Shown piece by piece: positions 9,405 to 17,345 of a stretch of 64,000 nt of DNA (positions within the stretch are counted from its first letter, which is position 1; each line of letters begins with the position of its first letter). The notes below the pieces were generated by a model that saw only the letters and a list, made by a program, of their open reading frames with translations, was not told the DNA's origin and searched no databases. Source of the DNA: UWMA-0277 sp965183885 (GTDB taxonomy: Bacteria; Bacteroidota; Bacteroidia; Flavobacteriales; BACL11); the NCBI GenBank assembly GCA_965183885.1, contig OZ238992.1, forward strand, positions 620,001 to 684,000. Direction: 5' to 3'. The position numbers and the translations under genes are program-made.

Positions 9405-10649
9405 TTAATTATATTTTCGTTTTACAAACCAAAGCCCATCATAGGTTACACTTAAACCTACCCTTATAAATTCTTCTTTTATTAAACTATTATCTGTTGT
9501 ACCTCTTTGCCCTAATGTAAAGGACACGTCATATTTTGTTCTAGATTTTTTAACAGGTATTCCAAAACCAAAACTCAAATTCATTTCTTCTAACTGAGTA
9601 TTGTTTAACTTTAAAGGAGTTGTTGCGTAAGCTACTCCTAAGCGATACTGCATTCTTTTATAATACTTTGTTACTGAATTATACTCTGGAGTGTATTGCA
9701 TTCCCCCAGATAATCTTACGCTATTACTTAAACCATCTGATTCCCCAAGTAAAGTATAGTCTGACCAGTTTTGCATACTATAATCTGCAATTAACAACCA
9801 CTTTTCCCCATCTTTGTAAGTAATACCACCACTAATATATTGCGGAAGAGTTGCATAACCCCATTCTGTTGAGTCCTTATAAGTATCTTTTAACACATCT
9901 ACTGCTGAAAATGTTTGTACTAAATCAACTCGTTTAGCCCTAATCTCAGAATCATTATTTAATACTAACCCAAATGAAATTGATTTATTCTCTTTTAATT
10001 TCTTTTTATATAATAAACCTAACTCATAATAATACCCCTTTAAACTAACTCTACTATTAGACTTACTATTGTAAAATGTTTCATCATCATACTCCAATAA
10101 CTTTCTTCTATTTAAACCCCCAAACAAATAAGATGCATTTACACCAACTGAAAATGCCTCACTAACCTTATAAGCTCCTCCAAAATAAATCTTACTTATA
10201 CCTCCATCTCCGCTATAAGTCATTGAAGCTTCGTTAATTTCATCTCTTGCATTTAGTTCATATCCTATTGTACTATAAGGAAGCAGTCCTACACTGGCCC
10301 CAAATTTCTTACTTATAGGAAAGGCCATTGTTAAATGGCTAAAAGATGTATTATTTGTTATTTGACTAGCAGTAGTGTTTTGCATATTAGTAGTTTTATG
10401 AAGACCACCTGTAGAAAATAAAAATGAATTAGCCTTAAAACCTGTATAAGATGCTGGATTAGACGGATTTATACTAGATGAACTACTAAAAGCAGTAGCT
10501 CCTCCACCAAAAGCACTTAATTCTGGCAATAAATTAGTTTGTAAATCCCCAAGTCCAAAACGAGAATACGGCGAACTTGTACTAAGTTGTGCAAAAGCAC
10601 TATTTACTAATACAACTAATACAACTACTAAACTTTTTGTTTTATTCAT
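9405..10649 (-). CDS. Outer-membrane beta-barrel protein, FadL/PorV-like, function unknown
   Basis: A 414-aa protein with a signal peptide (to SAFAQ, about residue 20), followed by the phrase SSPYSRFGLGDL that marks a Bacteroidota outer-membrane family. The remainder is rich in alternating aromatic and polar residues, consistent with about 14 membrane beta-strands, and ends on aromatic/basic residues (WFVKRKYN). Its start overlaps the end of coaX by 8 bp. Position with lptC and the TPR gene suggests an envelope role. Substrate or partner cannot be read from the sequence. Confidence 0.75.
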   Translation of the reverse strand: MNKTKSLVVVLVVLVNSAFAQLSTSSPYSRFGLGDLQTNLLPELSAFGGGATAFSSSSSINPSNPASYTGFKANSFLFSTGGLHKTTNMQNTTASQITNNTSFSHLTMAFPISKKFGASVGLLPYSTIGYELNARDEINEASMTYSGDGGISKIYFGGAYKVSEAFSVGVNASYLFGGLNRRKLLEYDDETFYNSKSNSRVSLKGYYYELGLLYKKKLKENKSISFGLVLNNDSEIRAKRVDLVQTFSAVDVLKDTYKDSTEWGYATLPQYISGGITYKDGEKWLLIADYSMQNWSDYTLLGESDGLSNSVRLSGGMQYTPEYNSVTKYYKRMQYRLGVAYATTPLKLNNTQLEEMNLSFGFGIPVKKSRTKYDVSFTLGQRGTTDNSLIKEEFIRVGLSVTYDGLWFVKRKYN

Positions 10650-11358
10650 TATAATCTAAAATTTCATTTAATCCTTCCAATACTAAAAAAGGGTTTGCAA
10701 ATATGCTATTTTTTAATGCCTTTTCAAAGAAAAAACAGTCCCCACCTGTAACGACATTTATAGTGTCTTTATTTTGCTTCTTATACAAATTAATTACACC
10801 CCTTACTTCAGCAAGTATTCCTTGCTGTACTCCACTAATAATTGATGACTGAGTATCATCACCTATTAACTCACTCTTATCTGAAATTTTACAATGAGGA
10901 AGTTTATTTGTAAACTCACTTAAAGCTTTATACCTCATTGCAATGCCTGGGGATATTCTTCCTCCAACATAACATTTATCTGCTGTAATAAAATCAACTG
11001 TCAGGCAAGTTCCTGCATCAAACACTACAATATCCTTTCCTTTATAAGAAGTAGTAGCACCAACTACTGCTGCCAATCTATCTTTACCTAATGTATTTTT
11101 AGTTTTGTAATTATTTTTAATAGGTAAAGGCGTATTTTCGTCTAACAAAAGAGCATCAAAAACTTCCAAAACCTCAAGAACACCCTCATTTAGCGCTACA
11201 ACTGACGAAATAATTGCCCTTGAAATTTTTCTTCCTTTTATAAATTTATTGATGTTTTTTAAAGTACAGTTAGAAAATTGACCAACACTAACTAGCTCTT
11301 TATCTTTAAATAACGCAATTTTAACAGCTGTATTTCCTATATCAATTATTAGTTTCAA
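10642..11358 (-). CDS. coaX: Type III pantothenate kinase
   Basis: A 238-aa ASKHA-fold kinase that phosphorylates pantothenate, the first step of coenzyme A synthesis. The nucleotide-binding motif DIGNTAVK (Asp6), the GKDR motif (residues 91-94) and DAGTCLTVD (from Asp114) are all present, as is GGRISPGI, so all family motifs are intact. Length is normal for CoaX. It is the first gene of the operon running down to the CNNM gene, with a promoter-like TATTTTTG 18 bp ahead of the ATG. Confidence 0.93.
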   Translation of the reverse strand: MKLIIDIGNTAVKIALFKDKELVSVGQFSNCTLKNINKFIKGRKISRAIISSVVALNEGVLEVLEVFDALLLDENTPLPIKNNYKTKNTLGKDRLAAVVGATTSYKGKDIVVFDAGTCLTVDFITADKCYVGGRISPGIAMRYKALSEFTNKLPHCKISDKSELIGDDTQSSIISGVQQGILAEVRGVINLYKKQNKDTINVVTGGDCFFFEKALKNSIFANPFLVLEGLNEILDYNE

Positions 11359-11375
11359 AGAATGTAAATTTTCTT

Positions 11376-11383
11376 CAAAAATA
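11376..11383 (-). promoter_or_regulatory. Probable -7 promoter element of the coaX operon
   Basis: On the minus strand this reads TATTTTTG, a full match to TAnnTTTG, 18 bp before the coaX ATG. The bases further upstream show no obvious -33 element. Confidence 0.5.
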
Positions 11384-11443
11384 TAAAATTACAATCTCTT
11401 ATGATGATTTGCCAAAAATATTTCTCTAAATAAAAAAAACAAT

Positions 11444-11451
11444 TAAATTTG
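11444..11451 (+). promoter_or_regulatory. Probable -7 promoter element of tRNA-Phe
   Basis: TAAATTTG, a full match to the Bacteroidota -7 consensus, ending 15 bp before the first base of the mature tRNA. Confidence 0.5.
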
Positions 11452-11466
11452 CAGCCCCAATAAGTT

Positions 11467-11539
11467 GGTGCTATAGCTCAGTTGGTAGAGCAATGGACTG
11501 AAAATCCATGTGTCCCTAGTTCGAATCTTGGTAGCACCA
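11467..11539 (+). tRNA. tRNA-Phe (anticodon GAA)
   Basis: A 73-nt cloverleaf folded by eye. The acceptor stem GGTGCTA pairs fully with TAGCACC. The D arm is GCTC-AGTTGGTA-GAGC. The anticodon stem ATGGA/TCCAT encloses loop CTGAAAA with anticodon GAA. The variable loop is GTGTC, and the T arm is CCTAG-TTCGAAT-CTTGG. The discriminator base is A and CCA is not encoded. The T stem has one T-T mismatch (positions 51 and 63 in standard numbering). A strong terminator follows directly. Confidence 0.96.
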
Positions 11540-11546
11540 CAACTTA

Positions 11547-11580
11547 AAAAAACCCTAATACAATTGTATTAGGGTTTTTT
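11547..11580 (+). terminator. Terminator of tRNA-Phe
   Basis: A perfect 34-bp palindrome, AAAAAACCCTAATACAA followed by its exact reverse complement, ending in six T. It begins 7 bp after the tRNA. Being symmetrical, it could also act on the minus strand. Confidence 0.85.
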
Positions 11581-11593
11581 ATTGACATAAAAG

Positions 11594-11620
11594 AAAAGCC
11601 TACTTTTAAAGTAGGCTTTT
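11594..11620 (-). terminator. Terminator of the type IX cargo gene
   Basis: A perfect 10-bp stem (AAAAGCCTAC with GTAGGCTTTT) around a 7-base loop, 20 bp beyond the stop codon of the minus-strand gene that ends at 11641. Confidence 0.8.
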
Positions 11621-11640
11621 CATATCATATTAAATACTTA

Positions 11641-12736
11641 TTACTTTAAAATAACTTTCTCAGTAATAGTTCCTTTATTATTTGTTAATTCAATAGTGTA
11701 AACACCAGTAGCAAATAAAGATAGATCTATAGTACTTGATAATTCACTTACTTTAGAAGTATAAACTGGCTGTCCTAGAACATTACTTACAACGACAGTA
11801 TAATCAGCTACATCAACCTCAAGAGTAAATACTCCATTAGAAGGGTTAGGGTAAATATTAACATTTGAACTTTCAATAGCTGAAGTAGTACTAACTGTTG
11901 AGTTAAAGTTCATTCTTAACATTGGAATATCACTAATAGAATACCAAGTATTAGCTCCATTTCCATAAATATCATCTTTATCAAGCATACGGTCAACTGA
12001 AGCAACTCCTGAACCAGAAACTCCAACACCAGCAGTATCAGAAGCAGAAGCATATCCACCAATAGCAATAGAGAAAGTAGTACCTGAAGTTAAGAACTCC
12101 GATGAGGAAAAAGGAATATTAACCCAATTATCGATATCTGAAGCTGTTAAGAAATAATCATCTGATTGTGCTAACCAAATTGGAGAATTAGTTCCATCAA
12201 TCTCATAAAGAACAACAAACACTGGTGTTCCTACTACAGAATAATCTGTAATAAAAGCATCAACTGAATATAAGTCAGCATCTGCATAAATATCATAATC
12301 AGCTGCAATCTCAAGAGCACCATTTGATCTTGCAAACCTCCAGCCTCCTGTCTGGTTGTTAAAATCTTTTCCATACACATAATCAGTTACAATAGTCATC
12401 TTAGTTGTAGTATCTGTATTTGCAGAATCACCAACAGCCCACATATCAATAGTATACAATCCACTATTTGAAGGTGTGAAAGCAGTATTTGTAACAAAAG
12501 TATCTTGTTCGTTATAAGCTAAAGTAATTGCATTTGAAGAACCTGAATACACTGATGATCCAGTAGCATCCTCAACCACATCAGCATACATAGTAATATT
12601 CTGTGAAGCAAGACCTTCATTAGCAACAACAGCTTCAAAAGCATAAGGATTTGCAGTTGCCTGAGCCATAGGGTTAAAGGTATAATCTTGTCCTAAACCT
12701 CCAGCAGTCTGGTATCCTACCCACCATCCACCGTTC
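11641..12736 (-). pseudogene. Type IX secreted protein, C-terminal piece of a broken gene
   Basis: The frame is open from the end of the duplicated block (about 12736) to the stop at 11641; the first ATG in it is at 12669. It begins with a third, diverged copy of the phrase GGWWVGYQ-AGGLGQ found in the two upstream blocks. It continues with a beta-sandwich region (ADVVEDATGSSVYSG onwards) and ends in a classic type A type IX sorting domain: NVYPNPSNGVF-like start (here NIYPNPSNGVFTLEV), then GVYTIELTNN and a final KVILK. It has no signal peptide of its own and could not be exported as it stands. Joined at the shared NITMY phrase to the upstream piece, it would make a single protein of about 610 aa. 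Confidence 0.75.
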
Positions 12737-13212
12737 CATTATTAACAATTACTGATTCAAAAGCATAAGGATTATGCTACTGCCTGAGTCCATAGGATTA
12801 AACGTATAGTATTTGTCCTAAACCTCCAGCAGCTTGGTATCCTACCCACCATCCACCGAAAACTTCGTCTTGGATTGAAACATCATTATCTGGAGTTTCT
12901 GATATCTGAATATCATCTACAGCCCAGTACCATCCCCAGTAATCATTATCATGGTAGTAGAATTGTACCAATACTTGAGATTGACCTCCTGCAACAGCAG
13001 AAATATCATAAGTAGTTTGGTGAGGATTATCTGAATTTTGATTAGGAGTAGAATAAGCATTTTCATCAGTAATTTCAAACTCAGTCCAAGTAGCACCATT
13101 ATCTCCAGAAACTCTCACCCCTCTTGTATCATGCCACCATCTGAAATTATGCTCAAATGATAATCTTACATTTGGATACAAAGATAAATCAATTGGAGTT
13201 GCATTTGTACCT
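12733..13212 (-). repeat. Direct repeat, copy B (480 bp)
   Basis: A near-exact copy of 13240-13716. From 12817 to 13211 the two match base for base as far as I can read, at a constant offset of 504 bp. In 12733-12816 copy B carries three extra single bases (near 12776, 12791 and 12811), which break the frame. Its outer edges join abruptly to unrelated or diverged sequence. Confidence 0.88.
12798..13181 (-). pseudogene. Middle fragment: duplicated MAM/jelly-roll-like segment, frameshifted
   Basis: This frame repeats, residue for residue, about 118 residues of the N-terminal piece (YPNVRLSFEHNFRWWHD to YQAAGGLGQ) and then leaves frame at ILYV because of single-base insertions. It has no signal peptide, no sorting domain and no good start codon (TTG at 13181 is arbitrary). 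It is best read as part of the duplication described for the flanking pieces and not as an independent gene. Confidence 0.75.
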
Positions 13213-14096
13213 CAATACATAGTAATGTTTTGCGTTCCTGTTCCATTATTAACAATTACTGATTCAAAAGCATAAGGATTAGCTACTGCCTGAGTCATAG
13301 GATTAAACGTATAGTTTTGTCCTAAACCTCCAGCAGCTTGGTATCCTACCCACCATCCACCGAAAACTTCGTCTTGGATTGAAACATCATTATCTGGAGT
13401 TTCTGATATCTGAATATCATCTACAGCCCAGTACCATCCCCAGTAATCATTATCATGGTAGTAGAATTGTACCAATACTTGAGATTGACCTCCTGCAACA
13501 GCAGAAATATCATAAGTAGTTTGGTGAGGATTATCTGAATTTTGATTAGGAGTAGAATAAGCATTTTCATCAGTAATTTCAAACTCAGTCCAAGTAGCAC
13601 CATTATCTCCAGAAACTCTCACCCCTCTTGTATCATGCCACCATCTGAAATTATGCTCAAATGATAATCTTACATTTGGATACAAAGATAAATCAATTGG
13701 AGTTGCATTTGTAAACTCACAAATAACAGGAGTACCATCTCCATCTTGATTATTAGGAACAGCATCAGAAGATATAAACATGAACCCATTAGAAGCTGTA
13801 GCTGAAGCCATAGGAGCTAATACACTTACAGGAATTGCAGCAGGATCAGTCTCAATAGCCCAATCAAGAGCAGGAAGACTTGAGTTAGTAAATACCCATG
13901 TTGAAGCTGAAGAACAATCATCTGACCAAAGTGGTGCAGCTGCAGCTGCACTTGCAACTGAAGGAGTAGCTAGCGGAGCAACGCTTGAAGCATGCTTTAC
14001 AACCGTTTCGTTTGGCATCTCTGCCATTCTTGACTGTTGAGCAAAAGTTGCAGCCGCAACTGTTAATGCACAAGCAGAAAGTAAAAGTTTTTTCAT
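13212..14096 (-). CDS. Type IX secreted protein, N-terminal piece (truncated)
   Basis: A 294-residue frame with a normal signal peptide (MKKLLLSACALTVAAATFAQ) and a low-complexity Ala/Ser/Pro stretch. A beta-rich domain follows (ASTWVFTNSS, LSFEHNFRWW, VRVSGDNGATWTEF, WAVDDIQIS), resembling the MAM/choice-of-anchor-J jelly-roll domains common in secreted Bacteroidota proteins. It stops at NITMY where the homologous C-terminal piece continues NITMYADVVED, so the stop is probably caused by the duplication breakpoint. It lacks the sorting domain needed for release through the type IX system. It has its own promoter-like element. Confidence 0.75.
   Translation of the reverse strand: MKKLLLSACALTVAAATFAQQSRMAEMPNETVVKHASSVAPLATPSVASAAAAAPLWSDDCSSASTWVFTNSSLPALDWAIETDPAAIPVSVLAPMASATASNGFMFISSDAVPNNQDGDGTPVICEFTNATPIDLSLYPNVRLSFEHNFRWWHDTRGVRVSGDNGATWTEFEITDENAYSTPNQNSDNPHQTTYDISAVAGGQSQVLVQFYYHDNDYWGWYWAVDDIQISETPDNDVSIQDEVFGGWWVGYQAAGGLGQNYTFNPMTQAVANPYAFESVIVNNGTGTQNITMY
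13240..13716 (-). repeat. Direct repeat, copy A (477 bp)
   Basis: The in-frame copy of the block, inside the N-terminal piece of the cargo gene. Copy B lies 27 bp away in the same orientation. The short sequence between them, 13213-13239, encodes the end of the shared NITMY phrase and then a stop. Confidence 0.88.
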
Positions 14097-14126
14097 TTTT
14101 CTATTTTTAAATTATTAATTAAGCTA

Positions 14127-14134
14127 CAAATATA
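14127..14134 (-). promoter_or_regulatory. Probable promoter (-7 element) of the type IX cargo gene
   Basis: On the minus strand this reads TATATTTG, a full match to TAnnTTTG, 30 bp before the ATG. A TTGG (14157-14160) lies 22 bp further upstream, at an acceptable distance for the Bacteroidota -33 element. Confidence 0.5.
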
Positions 14135-14180
14135 ATACTAATTATCTAATTTAAAACCAATTGAGAAAAAACTTATTCCC

Positions 14181-17063
14181 CTACATATAATCTGATATAG
14201 GAGCGCAAGAACAAATCAAATTTCTATCTCCAAAAGCATCATTCACTCTTCTTACTGAAGGCCAAAACTTTTTACTCTTTACCCACTGTAATGGAAATAC
14301 TGCTTTCTCTCTTGAGTATACAAAGTCCCAAGAATCATTCACTGCTAAATTCATAGTATGAGGCGCATTTTTTAAAACACTATCTTCAGAAGCAACTACT
14401 CCATCAACCACCTCATCAATCTCTAACTTTATACTTATCATTGCCTCACAGAAACGATCTAACTCTTCCTTACTCTCACTCTCAGTAGGCTCTATCATAA
14501 GAGTACCTGCTACTGGAAACGAAACAGTTGGAGCATGAAAACCATAATCCATCAATCGTTTTGCTATATCAACTACCTCAATACCATATTTTTTATACAT
14601 TCTAAAGTCAACAATCATTTCATGAGCTACCCTATTATTATCTCCAGTATATAAAATATCAAAATGATTAGACAATTGCTCTTTAATATAATTTGCATTT
14701 AAAATTGCTAACTCTGTTGATTTTCTCAATCCATCAGTCCCCAACATTTTTATGTAAGCATAAGAAATAGACAACACCAAAGCACTACCCCAAGGGGCAG
14801 ATGAAATTGACATTCCTTGATCTCCCCCCATTTTAACTAAAGGATTATTTGGTAAAAATGGTTTTAAATGCTCTACCACACCAATAGGACCCATTCCAGG
14901 ACCTCCACCGCCATGAGGAATTGCAAACGTTTTATGTAAATTTAAATGGCAAACATCAGCACCAATAAGAGCAGGATTAGTAATCCCTACTTGTGCATTC
15001 ATATTTGCCCCATCCATATATACTTGTCCTCCATTATCATGAATGATTTTTGTAATCTCCATAATTTGCTCCTCATAAACACCATGTGTTGAAGGATAAG
15101 TAACCATTAATGCTGATAAATTATCTTTATGCTCCTCTGCTTTTTCTCTTAAAGCCGCTACATCAATATTTCCATTTTCATCACAAGGAGTCACAACAAC
15201 TTTCATACCCGCCATTACAGCTGAAGCTGGGTTTGTACCATGTGCTGAAGAAGGAATTAAACAAATATCTCTATGCTCATCTCCTCTACTTTCATGGTAA
15301 GCTCTTATTACCATTAACCCTGCAAACTCTCCTTGAGCTCCAGAGTTTGGCTGCAAGCTCATAGCGTCAAAACCTGTAATTTCACATAACATTTCTTCTA
15401 ATTCATGAAACATAATATGATAACCTCTTGCCTGATGTGCTGGTGCAAATGGATGTAAATTTCCAAATTCTGACCAACTTAAAGGGAATAATTCCGACGC
15501 GGCATTTAACTTCATGGTGCATGACCCTAAAGGAATCATAGAATGTGTTAAAGACAAATCTTTATTTTCTAAACTTTTAATATAACGCATCATCTCTGTT
15601 TCAGAATGATAGCTATTAAAAACCTCATGTTCCATAAAAGCAGAACTACGATATAATACTTCAGGAATACGAGCAGTAGCTTCAGTATAATCTCCACTTA
15701 ACACCTCATTAATAAGATCCGAAGAATCAGAATGATTACAACTCTTTGCAAATACCTCTAAAATATCATTAATATTATTCAAGTCATCTTTTTCATCTAT
15801 GCTAATAGACAAAATTTCATCACTAATATAATTGAAGTTAATTTTTGCATCCTCAGCATAAGTTTTAATGTTTTCCATAGAAACATTACCAACACCTATT
15901 TTTAAAGTATCAAAATATACTGGGTTTAACTGATGATACCCTAATTGAGTTAAACCTTCAGCCAAAGTAGCTGTTAAAGAATGAATGTTTTTACTCATCC
16001 CCTTTAAACCTGAAGCACCATGATACACACCATACATACCTGCCATTACCGCTAATAGTACCTGAGCAGTACAAATATTAGAAGTTGCTTTTTCTCTTTT
16101 AATATGTTGCTCTCTAGTTTGCAACGCCATCCTTAATGCACGATTTCCATCAGCATCCTGACTTACTCCTATAATTCTACCTGGAATACTTCTTTTATAA
16201 GAATCAAAAGTTGCAAAGTATGCTGCATGCGGCCCTCCATAACCCATAGGAATACCAAAACGTTGTGTTGTACCTACAACCACATCAGCACCCCACTCCC
16301 CCGGAGGAGTTAACATACTTAAACTCAATAAATCTGCTGCGACAACAACACCAATTTCTAAAGCCTTAGCCTTAGTAGTAAACTCAGTATAATTAATTAC
16401 TGCCCCATATTTTTCAGGATACTGTACAATTGCACCAAAAAAGCTTTCATCAAGAGTCACCTCTTCATGATTAGCAATTACTAACTCTATCCCTAAAGGA
16501 ACTGCTCTAGTTTTTAAAATCTCTATCGTTTGATCGTAACATAATTCTGAAACAAAAAATCGCATAACATTTGCTTTCTTTTGTTTTCTAGACCTGCTAT
16601 TCATTAACATAATCATTGCCTCAGCAGCAGCAGTCCCTTCATCAAGTAATGATGCATTTGCAATTTCCATACCAGTTAAATCTGTAACCATAGTTTGAAA
16701 ATTTAATAATGCCTCTAATCTTCCTTGGGCAATTTCGGCCTGATAAGGAGTATATGCAGTATACCAACCTGGGTTTTCTAATATATTCCTTTGGATAACC
16801 CCTGGCAATATTGTATTAAAGTACCCCATCCCTATATAAGAACGGTAATTCTTATTTTTCTGAGCAATACCTTTCATATGTTCTACAAACCTACTTTCCG
16901 ACAATGCCTCTGGAAGATTCATTGCACTGCTTAAATGAATTTTAGCAGGTATTGTTTGATTTATTAATTCCTTAACTGAAGCTACATTAATAGACTGCAA
17001 CATTGCTGCGACATCATTAGCTCTTGGACCAATATGCCTATCTGAAAACTTATATATGCTCAT
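14181..17063 (-). CDS. gcvP: Glycine dehydrogenase (decarboxylating), P protein of the glycine cleavage system
   Basis: A 960-aa PLP enzyme that decarboxylates glycine and passes the aminomethyl group to the lipoyl arm of GcvH. It is the single-chain form, with an N-terminal half starting FSDRHIGPR and a C-terminal catalytic half. The PLP lysine is Lys711 in NLHKTFAIPHGGGGPG; MIPLGSCTMKLN and SSAHGTNPAS are also intact. Length matches the E. coli protein (957 aa). GcvH lies apart at 27811-28188 and GcvT is not in the window. A TATTTTCG element precedes the start. No hairpin is seen after the upstream cargo gene, so read-through cannot be excluded. Confidence 0.97.
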   Translation of the reverse strand: MSIYKFSDRHIGPRANDVAAMLQSINVASVKELINQTIPAKIHLSSAMNLPEALSESRFVEHMKGIAQKNKNYRSYIGMGYFNTILPGVIQRNILENPGWYTAYTPYQAEIAQGRLEALLNFQTMVTDLTGMEIANASLLDEGTAAAEAMIMLMNSRSRKQKKANVMRFFVSELCYDQTIEILKTRAVPLGIELVIANHEEVTLDESFFGAIVQYPEKYGAVINYTEFTTKAKALEIGVVVAADLLSLSMLTPPGEWGADVVVGTTQRFGIPMGYGGPHAAYFATFDSYKRSIPGRIIGVSQDADGNRALRMALQTREQHIKREKATSNICTAQVLLAVMAGMYGVYHGASGLKGMSKNIHSLTATLAEGLTQLGYHQLNPVYFDTLKIGVGNVSMENIKTYAEDAKINFNYISDEILSISIDEKDDLNNINDILEVFAKSCNHSDSSDLINEVLSGDYTEATARIPEVLYRSSAFMEHEVFNSYHSETEMMRYIKSLENKDLSLTHSMIPLGSCTMKLNAASELFPLSWSEFGNLHPFAPAHQARGYHIMFHELEEMLCEITGFDAMSLQPNSGAQGEFAGLMVIRAYHESRGDEHRDICLIPSSAHGTNPASAVMAGMKVVVTPCDENGNIDVAALREKAEEHKDNLSALMVTYPSTHGVYEEQIMEITKIIHDNGGQVYMDGANMNAQVGITNPALIGADVCHLNLHKTFAIPHGGGGPGMGPIGVVEHLKPFLPNNPLVKMGGDQGMSISSAPWGSALVLSISYAYIKMLGTDGLRKSTELAILNANYIKEQLSNHFDILYTGDNNRVAHEMIVDFRMYKKYGIEVVDIAKRLMDYGFHAPTVSFPVAGTLMIEPTESESKEELDRFCEAMISIKLEIDEVVDGVVASEDSVLKNAPHTMNLAVNDSWDFVYSREKAVFPLQWVKSKKFWPSVRRVNDAFGDRNLICSCAPISDYM

Positions 17064-17081
17064 TTCTTAGATTTTAGACGG

Positions 17082-17089
17082 CGAAAATA
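17082..17089 (-). promoter_or_regulatory. Probable -7 promoter element of gcvP
   Basis: On the minus strand this reads TATTTTCG, one base from TAnnTTTG, 18 bp before the gcvP ATG. Confidence 0.4.
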
Positions 17090-17321
17090 AGCATTGCATT
17101 TTATTTCCATTCAATTATATTTAAAAAATGGCTAACTTTAAGATTCCTTTTTCAACAACAACTAACCCAATAATAATAGCCAACAATCACTAGATAAGAT
17201 ACTAGGTAATAGCGAACAAAAAACATGCCTCAATACTAAAAAATTAACATCAAAATTAGTCTTTTATTAAGGACTAAGTGGATAAATATCAGATTTATAG
17301 TCCATTTGATTTATATAAGAG

Positions 17322-17329
17322 TACTTTTG
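17322..17329 (+). promoter_or_regulatory. Probable -7 promoter element of the DEAD-box helicase gene
   Basis: TACTTTTG, a full match to TAnnTTTG, ending 16 bp before the ATG at 17346. A TTTG at 17305-17308 is 13 bp upstream, closer than the usual -33 spacing. The remainder of the 282-bp divergent gap to gcvP shows no further recognisable feature. Confidence 0.5.
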
Positions 17330-17345
17330 CAAAAAATTAAATAGC

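Noticed and set aside
13780..14040. 86-residue plus-strand frame inside the N-terminal cargo piece
   Set aside because: It is the antisense of an Ala/Ser/Pro-rich signal and linker region; composition is an echo of the real gene, which has a signal peptide and promoter.
11641..14096. Programmed frameshift or phase variation of the cargo gene
   Set aside because: There is no homopolymer or short tandem repeat at the frame breaks; the insertions are scattered and a 480-bp duplication explains the disruption better.
17090..17321. A cold-shock-type leader or riboswitch ahead of the RNA helicase
   Set aside because: The only hairpin, AGTCTTT with AAGGACT near 17262, is short with a wobble pair and lies upstream of the likely transcription start.
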